A stretch of 6,489 nucleotides of DNA from an uncultured Rubellimicrobium sp. (GTDB lineage Bacteria; Pseudomonadota; Alphaproteobacteria; Rhodobacterales; Rhodobacteraceae), in contig CADCUU010000132.1 of NCBI GenBank assembly GCA_902805995.1, positions 1 to 6,489 of the forward strand, written 5' to 3'. Under the pieces are notes generated by a model. It was not told where the DNA came from. It saw nothing but the letters and a program-made list of their open reading frames with translations, and did not search any database. A program made the position numbers and the translations under genes. This document shows, piece by piece, positions 1 to 5,557 of the stretch (position 1 is the first letter of the stretch; every line of letters begins with the position of its first letter).

Positions 1-389
1 TCGCTGTCCACGAGGCAGGAGCCGATAAAGCCCTGGATCTGCGAGGTGGCCGCGATGTTGGTGGACATCAGGCCAAAGGCGCCAAGCTCCGACAGGAGCG
101 GGAGCAGAGGCTCGGGCGGAGGTTCATAGGCGGCGGGCGCAGGGGCAGGGGCGGGCTCGGCATAGGTCGGGGCGGCCGTCACGGGGGTGGCTGTCACGGG
201 GGCGGGGTGATCCGAGGCAGGGATCGCCGCCGATTTGGGCCGGTCGGTCATCACGTCGATCGGGGTCGTCCAGAGCACGCCGCCGGGCGGGCCGAATCCG
301 CCCATATCCTCTTCTTCATCGACGGCCGATGCACCGGCCCCCTTCTTGGTCCCCGGCAGTACCGAGGCGACTCGTTGAAACAGCTTCAT
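1..389 (-). CDS. Partial protein with Ala/Pro linker and possible Roadblock/LC7 domain (C-terminus beyond window)
   Basis: The first 129 codons are visible; the gene runs off the left edge. The start ATG at 389-387 follows an AAGGGGAG Shine-Dalgarno (394-401), and the gene begins 31 bp after the stop of the upstream dynamin-like gene, so it is very likely cotranscribed. Residues 1-17 (MKLFQRVASVLPGTKKG) could form a short amphipathic, possibly membrane-touching helix. Residues 23-28 are acidic, and residues 53-95 are a disordered Ala/Pro/Thr linker. From about residue 95 an ordered segment begins: LLPLLSELGAFGL, then SQIQGFIGSCLVDS. The pattern I-x-G-x-x-G-S-x-L-V-D-S resembles the first helix and strand of Roadblock/LC7 (MglB-like) domains, whose members regulate or bind GTPases. 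That family call is inference from about 35 residues. A co-encoded adaptor or regulator for the two GTPases is a reasonable role. The gene itself is near certain; the domain is about even odds. Confidence 0.8.
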   Translation of the reverse strand, partial: MKLFQRVASVLPGTKKGAGASAVDEEEDMGGFGPPGGVLWTTPIDVMTDRPKSAAIPASDHPAPVTATPVTAAPTYAEPAPAPAPAAYEPPPEPLLPLLSELGAFGLMSTNIAATSQIQGFIGSCLVDS

Positions 390-420
390 CCTGCTCCCCT
401 TCGTAGGTAGGCGCCCTGCC

Positions 421-1905
421 TCAGGCGGCCCGTGTCCGTTCCATGATCGTTGCCGAAGTCAGGCCTGCTTCATCCGATAGTTTATTATCGCGCGACAATT
501 CGAAGAGAAGTTGGTCAACCATGGCGAGGATCGGGCTATTTGAGGGAACTTCGGTGTTGCGGGCCACGATGTCGCGCCAGATGCGGACCGCCCTGGGCAG
601 AGGCTGCTCGTCGGGCTCCGGCTGGGCGTCGTCGGACATGGCGGACATGACCGCTTCGAGCGAGGCGGCTTCTTCGGGGGCAAGTGCGGGCAGGGGCTCG
701 GGGCGGTGAAGCTCGGGCGCTTCATAGGCCGGCTCGTCGTAGACGGGCTCCTCGTAGGCCGGCTCCTCGGGGGGGAGCTGCGTCGAGGCCAGCGGAGCGG
801 CTTGCGGCAGCGCCACGAGCGGCTCGTCCTCGTCCTCTTCGATCCAGAGCGAGGTGCGGCGCGCAGGCTCGGCACGGTCGGCTGGATCGGGGAGGCGCAC
901 GACCACGGGGTCGGGGCGCGAGCCGGGCTCCTCGGCAGCGCGGAGAGCCTTCCAGGCGCCGCGCATTTCGCCCAAGGGGTCGGCCGCCACGGGTTCGTCG
1001 CTGGCCGGACGCTCGGTGCGCGGAGTCTCGGGCAGCTCCACACGGCGGGGGCGGATGCCGTCGGACAGGCCGAAGGCTGTGGGGGCCGGTTCGAACACGG
1101 GCTCGAACACGGGCTCGGGCTGCGACCGGCCGGTCGATTCGTAGCGCTCCAGCATGTCCATCCGCTCGGCGCGGACGGCCTGGAGGCCGGCTTCGATGCG
1201 GGCGTCGAGATCGGCGCCGCCGCTCAGGGTCCAGAGCGCTTCGTCGCCAGTCTGCTCCAGGATCGACCGGCCGCGGACGGCCATGGGCGTGGCGAGGAAA
1301 ACGAGGCTGCCGAAGAGGCCGAAGGACTCACGGCTCAGCCGGCGGGCGACTTTGTCGCGGTCGCCCTGGCCCAGCTTGTCGGAGCGCGTGACGGTCATGA
1401 CCGAGTTGGCGCGGAGGCGTTCGGGCAGCGACACCCAGGTGGAGCGCTCCGTCTCGCGCCAGGCCTGGGTGGAGGAGGTGCACCAGATCATGAAGTTCGC
1501 AGCACCCACCGCAAAGCGCCACGAATCCTCGGCCAGGTTCGGGTCCGAGATGCCGGGCGTGTCGATGATGTCGCAACGCTGGAGCATGGGCGCGGGCGCG
1601 AAGACGCGGACGTAGCGCGCGGCCATCGGGACCCCGGCAAAGGTGCCGAAGTCCATGTGATGCTTGGTGCCGTCCTTGCCCATCCAGTAGGCCCGCGGCT
1701 CGCCGTAGCTGAACCAGACGGGGGGCAGTTCGGTCGCGGTGACCTTTGTGGGCAGGAGCTCCTCGCCGATGAGAAGGTTCAGCAGGGTGGACTTGCCCGA
1801 GCTGAACTCCCCCATCAGGGCGATGCGGGGCTTGCGGTTGGCCCAGGCGGAGAGGCGATCCAGCTTCTCGGCCGAGACGAGGCGGGGGTGGTCGGACCTT
1901 GGCAT
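421..1905 (-). CDS. Dynamin-family GTPase, short form with disordered EP-rich tail
   Basis: This 494-aa protein has an N-terminal GTPase domain: G1 P-loop GEFSSGKST (32-40) followed by LLNLLIGEELLP, which is typical of bacterial dynamin-like proteins. A candidate G2 Thr lies at 55-57, G3 is DTPG (115-118), and the G4 position is TRSD (173-176), with Arg where Lys is usual. The GTPase domain ends near residue 255. Residues about 258-435 are disordered and rich in Glu, Pro and Ala, including EPVF duplications (266-273) and three EEPAY-like repeats (380-394). A final helical segment (about 437-472) contains IWRDIVARN and ILAMVDQLLFELSR. No long helical stalk or transmembrane segment is visible, so it is unlike full-length bacterial dynamins (usually 550-1200 aa). 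I infer that it works with the 697-aa GTPase encoded 17 bp upstream. The ATG at 1905 is chosen for its AAGGAG site and because the longer open frame overlaps the upstream gene with non-protein-like sequence. Confidence 0.9.
   Translation of the reverse strand: MPRSDHPRLVSAEKLDRLSAWANRKPRIALMGEFSSGKSTLLNLLIGEELLPTKVTATELPPVWFSYGEPRAYWMGKDGTKHHMDFGTFAGVPMAARYVRVFAPAPMLQRCDIIDTPGISDPNLAEDSWRFAVGAANFMIWCTSSTQAWRETERSTWVSLPERLRANSVMTVTRSDKLGQGDRDKVARRLSRESFGLFGSLVFLATPMAVRGRSILEQTGDEALWTLSGGADLDARIEAGLQAVRAERMDMLERYESTGRSQPEPVFEPVFEPAPTAFGLSDGIRPRRVELPETPRTERPASDEPVAADPLGEMRGAWKALRAAEEPGSRPDPVVVRLPDPADRAEPARRTSLWIEEDEDEPLVALPQAAPLASTQLPPEEPAYEEPVYDEPAYEAPELHRPEPLPALAPEEAASLEAVMSAMSDDAQPEPDEQPLPRAVRIWRDIVARNTEVPSNSPILAMVDQLLFELSRDNKLSDEAGLTSATIMERTRAA
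725..769 (-). repeat. Three tandem 15-bp units encoding EEPAY-like repeats
   Basis: Units 725-739, 740-754 and 755-769 differ at only a few bases. On the minus strand they encode EEPAY, EEPVY and DEPAY (residues 380-394 of the short dynamin-like protein). The in-frame, multiple-of-three unit suggests replication slippage within the disordered tail and probable copy-number variation between strains. Confidence 0.85.
1091..1114 (-). repeat. Perfect 12-bp tandem duplication encoding EPVF-EPVF
   Basis: Positions 1091-1102 and 1103-1114 are identical 12-mers, giving two EPVF units (residues about 266-273) at the junction between the GTPase domain and the disordered tail. A partial third copy follows at 1115-1118. 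Confidence 0.85.
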
Positions 1906-1912
1906 GGAGCCT

Positions 1913-1918
1913 CTCCTT
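1913..1918 (-). promoter_or_regulatory. Shine-Dalgarno that fixes the start of the 494-aa gene
   Basis: The minus strand reads AAGGAG here, seven bases before the ATG at 1905-1903. It lies within the 17-bp gap after the TGA of the 697-aa gene (1925-1923). It decides in favour of this start over an in-frame one 112 codons upstream. Confidence 0.85.
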
Positions 1919-1922
1919 CGGA

Positions 1923-4016
1923 TCAGGCGGTTGCGGCGTCGGAGAGATCGAGGGCCTTGGTGGCTTCCTCGAGCTTGGCCCGGAGAGCGGAGTGGCGGTC
2001 GGCGCCGGTGGCCGCGCGCAGGTTGTCCTGCGTGACGCGGCCGGCCTTGGCGATCCCGGACAGGGTGGTGGCGTGCTCGTCCAGGAATTCCTGGAGGGTG
2101 CGGCGGAGGGCTGCGTCCACCGAGCTCACCTGCTGCTCCTCGATCTCGGCCACGATGGAGTTGGCCTCGGTCCCGATCAGCGTGCGGTACTCGCCGGCGA
2201 AGGCGTTGGCCCCGCGGCGGAGCTTCAGCCAGCGCTTCCACCAGCCGCCCTGGAGGTCCACCACGATGGTCCGGCCGATGGCGACCGGGGCGGGGATCTG
2301 CGGCACCATCGGCGCCTCGAGCTTGAGGGTGCGGCCGGGCTCGCCGAGCAGGTCATGGTAGAGTTGGGCGGTCTCGTTGGCGGCGCGGGCGAGGATGCGC
2401 TGCGCCACGGCGCGGATGGAGCGCGCGAAGCCCATATAGGCCGCGCGGAGCTGTACCCGGAGCCGCATGGGGTCGCATTCCCACTGGCCTTCGATGCCGT
2501 AGACCTCGATGTGGCGGATCATGGCGGCCACGGTGGTTTCCACGAACTGGTCGGAGGCAGCGGCGAGGCGGGTGCGAAGCTCGGCCAGGATCTCGGCCGT
2601 TTCACGCTTCAGCTCGGCCTGGAGGTCCTGGACGAGAGCCTTCATGCGGGCCTGGACTTGCGCCTCCGACAGGAGGACGCCCTCGACGCCATTGACCGGG
2701 CCGGAGCCGCCCAGGATGCCGGCATAGGACTGCGCGACGACGTTCTTGAGGTCCTTGCGGACCTTTTGCATGAGCCGGTGGGGCGAGCCCTCGGCCACGC
2801 GGTCGCCGATGGCGCGGATGAGCGTGGGCATTCCCGACAGGTGCCAGATCGACACGCAGGGGTCGTTGGCGTCATGCGGCACCTCGACCACGCGGGCCCA
2901 GTCGAGGAGCGCGGCCTGGCTGGCCTCCTGCAGGTCGCCGGGACGGCCAGTGAGCGCCGCCTCCGCCCACTTCGCGGAGCCGAAGACGATGTTGGTGACG
3001 CTGCCAATGCCATGGCGCTGGAGCGTGGCGTTGAGTGAGGCGCGGATCTCCTCCACCTGCTCGGCGGGGCGCTCCAGTTCGTCGATGCGGTTGACGAAGA
3101 TGATGAGCTGGCGGCGGTCCAGGGTGCTGAGCAGCCGGATCAGCGCGAGGTCCACGGTGTTGAGCGCCTGGGCGGCGCTGAGCACCATGATGCAGAGTTC
3201 GGAGTTCCGGACGCAGCGGAGCGTGATCTGCTCCCGCATCAGGAAGGGGTCGTTCACGCCGGGGGTGTCCTGGAGCGAGAACGGGAAGGGGTATTGCGGC
3301 AGCGACATGTAGACGTCGGCCGAACGGGTCAGGTCGGCAAAGCGGCCCTGCTTGGCCGATTCGGTCTCGGCGGCGTCGGGGTCGCCCATGCAGACGTAGC
3401 GTTCGATGAGTTGGGTGTCGGCGCGGTCGTAGTTGTGCGTCTGGCCGAGCAGAAGCTCGAAGTTGCGGCCCAGGCGCTCCTGCGACTTGCGCCGGATATT
3501 GATGATCTGGTCCTCGATGCGCCCCATTTCGTCGCCGGCGCCGGCCCGCTTGGCCATCTCGCCCAGGCGGCCGCCCCCGCGCATCAGGCGGTCCCATTCG
3601 TCGCGTTCGAAGAACTGGAAGCTGGCCTTGATGTTGCCGCGGGGCGCGGGCTTGTTGACATGGACCGTGGTGACGACCGAGGTCCAGGGGTTCACGTCCG
3701 AGGGCAGGAAGCCCGGCGTGCCGGTGAGCACGTTGATGACCGAGGTCTTGCCGGCCTTGACCTGCCCGATCACCGTGATCGTCGCGGCATGGGCGGCGAG
3801 TTCGCCGTCGAGGGCGCGGAGCCGGTCGCGGGAGCGGTCGTCGGCGGCCGACAGGAGCCCCGAGATCACGCCGGCCAGCGAGGCCTTTTCGGCCTTGAGG
3901 GCGCTGAACTTCTCGGTCCCGATTTCCAGCAGGGCGGGAAGCTGGCCGTCGGTCCAGGATTCGGCCCCCGCGGGCTGCCCGTTCTTGAAACCGTTCTTGG
4001 TGGCGAGGTCGGACAT
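1923..4016 (-). CDS. Bacterial dynamin-like GTPase, full-length form
   Basis: This 697-aa large GTPase of the dynamin superfamily is expected to bind and remodel membranes in a GTP-dependent way from the cytosolic side. An N-terminal helical region (about 22-75) precedes the GTPase domain. G1 is GQVKAGKTS (84-92), the G2 Thr is in NPWTSVVT (109-116), G3 is DTPGVNDPF (250-258), and G4 is NRID (309-312). About 137 residues separate G2 from G3, including a charged helical insertion (about 138-190), longer than in typical small GTPases. Residues about 415-560 and 605-690 are predicted helical and would form the stalk. Between them, GWWKRWLKLRR (591-601) is a Trp/Arg patch that fits a membrane-contacting tip. 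No transmembrane segment is seen. The ATG at 4016 has a GAAGG site (4026-4030) nine bases upstream. It is the first gene of the three-gene minus-strand operon. The family is secure; the cellular process (envelope stress, division, vesicles or phage defence) cannot be read from the sequence. Confidence 0.93.
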   Translation of the reverse strand: MSDLATKNGFKNGQPAGAESWTDGQLPALLEIGTEKFSALKAEKASLAGVISGLLSAADDRSRDRLRALDGELAAHAATITVIGQVKAGKTSVINVLTGTPGFLPSDVNPWTSVVTTVHVNKPAPRGNIKASFQFFERDEWDRLMRGGGRLGEMAKRAGAGDEMGRIEDQIINIRRKSQERLGRNFELLLGQTHNYDRADTQLIERYVCMGDPDAAETESAKQGRFADLTRSADVYMSLPQYPFPFSLQDTPGVNDPFLMREQITLRCVRNSELCIMVLSAAQALNTVDLALIRLLSTLDRRQLIIFVNRIDELERPAEQVEEIRASLNATLQRHGIGSVTNIVFGSAKWAEAALTGRPGDLQEASQAALLDWARVVEVPHDANDPCVSIWHLSGMPTLIRAIGDRVAEGSPHRLMQKVRKDLKNVVAQSYAGILGGSGPVNGVEGVLLSEAQVQARMKALVQDLQAELKRETAEILAELRTRLAAASDQFVETTVAAMIRHIEVYGIEGQWECDPMRLRVQLRAAYMGFARSIRAVAQRILARAANETAQLYHDLLGEPGRTLKLEAPMVPQIPAPVAIGRTIVVDLQGGWWKRWLKLRRGANAFAGEYRTLIGTEANSIVAEIEEQQVSSVDAALRRTLQEFLDEHATTLSGIAKAGRVTQDNLRAATGADRHSALRAKLEEATKALDLSDAATA

Positions 4017-4327
4017 GGGCTCAGGCCTTCTTCTGGAAACTGGTCAGGGATACGGAACGGATCGGCCGGGCGTCGGACCCGGGTGGCCCCAGGCGGGGGC
4101 GCCCCGCTGGTCCGCCCATGGGCAGGCCGGGCGTCCCGCGACGGCGAGCGCGACAGCCTGCGGGACCGGAAGGCAGGGACCAGGCGTCCAGCACGATTCG
4201 TCTCCTCGGTTGCGATCCGCCCCCCATGGGCACGGCCAAGCGTCACCCCCACGCGGACAGGGCACGGCGCCATGCCTATGGGGGTGCGACCAAAATGCGC
4301 GTGAACCTTGGAAGGGGTTTGGCCTGA

Positions 4328-4356
4328 ATCGTGTTTTTTTGAGGCGTCTTGGTCAA
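4328..4356 (-). promoter_or_regulatory. Candidate sigma-70-type promoter of the dynamin-like operon
   Basis: The minus strand carries TTGACC (4356-4351), a 17-base spacer ending in an A7 tract, then CACGAT (4333-4328). The -35 is 5/6 to consensus and the -10 is weak (3/6), a level common in alphaproteobacteria. It would leave a leader of about 300 nt before the ATG at 4016. This is the best candidate I can see, but it is not secure. Confidence 0.35.
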
Positions 4357-4685
4357 TCCGCCGCCGGAATCCACCATTGGAACGGATGCCGGAACGATTG
4401 AGGAGGGGGCTGCGCACCCCTCATGGCCCGTCAAGAGGTCCGGATGGGTCCTGCAAGCGCTTGATACGCATAGGTTTGGGGCCGGGGACAACAGCTCTCA
4501 TACAGGTCTGGAGGGCTGGCGCAAGCGTCTGCGGATCTGGGCGGGGTCCGGAAACGTGGCGGTCCTGAGACGAACGGGCGCGGCTGGGCCGAGGGGTGCT
4601 CGCGGTTGCCGCTGGCGGGGGACCTGGGGGGTGGCTGGAGGGAGATCGAGACGCTTGGATGTGATGGGGGAGAGTGGCTCTTGTC

Positions 4686-4708
4686 GGGCGGGGGTGGGGC
4701 TTGGCGGG
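4686..4708 (+). other. Canonical G-quadruplex motif
   Basis: Plus-strand G-runs at 4686-4688 (3), 4690-4694 (5), 4696-4699 (4) and 4706-4708 (3) are separated by loops of 1, 1 and 6 bases. This satisfies the G3+N1-7 rule for an intramolecular quadruplex. It sits in the G-skewed non-coding stretch upstream of the dynamin-like operon. Confidence 0.75.
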
Positions 4709-4921
4709 TCGAGGCGTAGGCTGGTTTGGGGGGTAACCTGAGGGCTGCGGACGACTTGTGCAGCTGGCGCGGAGCAGGGGTTGAGGTTGGTTAGGTGGGA
4801 TCAGGGCTGATGCGTTTCGAGTGGCGGCAGAGATGTGGGAAGCGTTCGAGGTTCGGTGGAAGGATGGGGAGCGGTAAGCGGGTGGCTCGGCTGACTGGTC
4901 GATCGTGGCGCGGCTGTCCCG

Positions 4922-4960
4922 GCAAGAAAAAGAACAGGCCCCCGTTTCCGAGGGCCTGCT
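4922..4960 (-). terminator. Intrinsic terminator of the 32-codon gene
   Basis: Reading the minus strand, a perfect 7-bp stem CAGGCCC/GGGCCTG (4958-4952 and 4941-4935) encloses a 10-base loop. It is followed at once by TTCTTTTTCTT (4934-4924). It lies about 55 bp after the stop of the small gene at 5014, with the correct orientation and spacing for a rho-independent terminator. Confidence 0.85.
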
Positions 4961-5013
4961 TGGGTTACTGGGGTCCGGGCTGGGGACGATTGGCCCCCCT
5001 CGCCGGGCCGGGG

Positions 5014-5112
5014 TCAGTCGCGGTCGTAGGAGCGGCGGCGCCGCGTCGCACGGTTGCTGAGTTTCTTCATGACCCAGCCCGCGGCCAAGCCCTTGAGGAT
5101 GCCTCTGATCAT
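5014..5112 (-). CDS. Small basic protein of 32 aa, unknown function
   Basis: I do not recognise a named family. The protein starts MIRGILKGLAAGWVMKKL and ends in an Arg-rich tail (RATRRRRSYDRD). Residues 2-18 can form an amphipathic or weakly hydrophobic helix containing Trp13. The tail is strongly positive, so membrane-surface or nucleic-acid contact is possible. The case for a real gene is context: an AAGGAG Shine-Dalgarno (5119-5124) six bases before the ATG at 5112, a short clean frame, and a strong intrinsic terminator about 55 bp downstream on the same strand. The frame stays open upstream to a start at 5346, but that part has no ribosome site and low-quality composition. It probably forms its own transcription unit, upstream of and separate from the dynamin-like operon. 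Confidence 0.75.
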   Translation of the reverse strand: MIRGILKGLAAGWVMKKLSNRATRRRRSYDRD

Positions 5113-5118
5113 GGTCGG

Positions 5119-5124
5119 CTCCTT
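5119..5124 (-). promoter_or_regulatory. Shine-Dalgarno that fixes the start of the 32-codon gene
   Basis: The minus strand reads AAAAAGGAG ending at 5119, with AAGGAG six bases before the ATG at 5112-5110. It argues for the 32-aa product rather than a 110-aa one beginning at 5346. Confidence 0.8.
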
Positions 5125-5392
5125 TTTCTGAGGTCTGTTCAAGGAGGCAACGCCCGGCGTGGCGATTGGTTCGATCTGTTGCGTCGGTCGGTGCCGAGAC
5201 GGCTCGCGACCTAGGTGGCGATTGGGGGGATGGCGGGTTGCGGATCTACGGGAGGAAGCATCCGAGAAGCGTTTTTGCTGACGCTTTGGCAATCGTTGCT
5301 GTTGCGCAGCAGACCCGACGGCGCGGTAGGGCTTGGGCGCGCGCATGGGAGTATCGCGGTGCTGGGCCCCGATCTAGGTCCCGGCCTGCCGC

Positions 5393-5557
5393 TTAGTTGG
5401 TCTGGCTGGTGTCGAGCTGCTCGAACAGGTTCAGGCTGTGCACATCCAGGACCTCGAGGAAGGACAGGAACGACAGGAAGACGAAGCCCAGCAGAACCAA
5501 CTCCACCGACACGGTGCCTGTTTCGTCGTTCCAGAAGCTTTTGATCCGATTACGCAT
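5393..5557 (-). CDS. Flp/TadE-like class III prepilin peptide, 54 aa
   Basis: The translation begins MRNRIKSFWNDETGTVSVEL, followed by a hydrophobic stretch VLLGFVFLSFLSFLEVL and a short polar end (SLNLFEQLDTSQTN). A basic leader ends in Gly14. Cleavage after it would give T-V-S-V-E, with Glu at mature position 5, the hallmark of type IVb (Tad) prepilins processed by a TadV/PilD-type peptidase. Length fits Flp pilins (50-60 aa). The residue after Glu19 is Leu rather than the Tyr of true Flp major pilins, closer to TadE/TadF minor pilins, which are much longer. The product would sit in the inner membrane or enter a pilus. GAGGG (5566-5570) lies eight bases before the ATG at 5557. No tad secretion genes are in the window, so this is an orphan. 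The gene call is good; the pilin role is inference. Confidence 0.75.
   Translation of the reverse strand: MRNRIKSFWNDETGTVSVELVLLGFVFLSFLSFLEVLDVHSLNLFEQLDTSQTN

Larger units (their letters stand above)
4017..4921. other. Long non-coding region upstream of the dynamin-like operon
   Basis: No convincing gene is seen in about 905 bp. Open frames exist on both strands but have Arg/Gly/Pro-rich translations and no paired Shine-Dalgarno. Visible structure includes an imperfect direct repeat beginning CCCATGGGCA at 4115 and again at 4223, and a T7 run (4334-4340). GGAACG occurs twice, 12 bp apart (4379 and 4391). There is a hairpin GAGGGG/CCCCTC (4403-4408 and 4417-4422) and a perfect palindrome CAAGCGCTTG (4454-4463). 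From about 4590 to 4900 the plus strand is extremely G-rich and C-poor. Confidence 0.6.

Noticed and set aside
1906..2241. 112-residue N-terminal extension of the short dynamin-like protein
   Set aside because: It overlaps the 3' end of the 697-aa gene in another frame, is Arg/Pro/Gly-rich, and a strong Shine-Dalgarno marks the ATG at 1905.
706..2361. A 551-codon open frame on the plus strand
   Set aside because: It runs antisense to the two dynamin-like genes, which have recognisable GTPase motifs. Such mirror frames are common in DNA with very GC-rich third codon positions, and its translation shows no domain.
4021..4239. A 72-codon minus-strand frame ending just before the 697-aa gene
   Set aside because: It starts with TTG, has no clear ribosome site and a low-complexity Arg/Gly/Pro translation. 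It is kept only as part of the leader finding.
1899..4304. Long plus-strand open frames (379 and 336 codons)
   Set aside because: Both are antisense shadows of the 697-aa GTPase gene, with Gly/Ala/Asp/His-rich translations and no ribosome site.
4349..4741. A 130-codon plus-strand frame in the spacer
   Set aside because: The translation is Gly/Arg-rich without motifs and reflects the G-skewed DNA; there is no supporting ribosome site.
5267..5311. Hairpins AAGCGT/ACGCTT and TGCTG/CAGCA downstream of the prepilin-like gene
   Set aside because: Stems are short (6 and 5 bp) and no U-tract follows on the minus strand, so I do not call a terminator.
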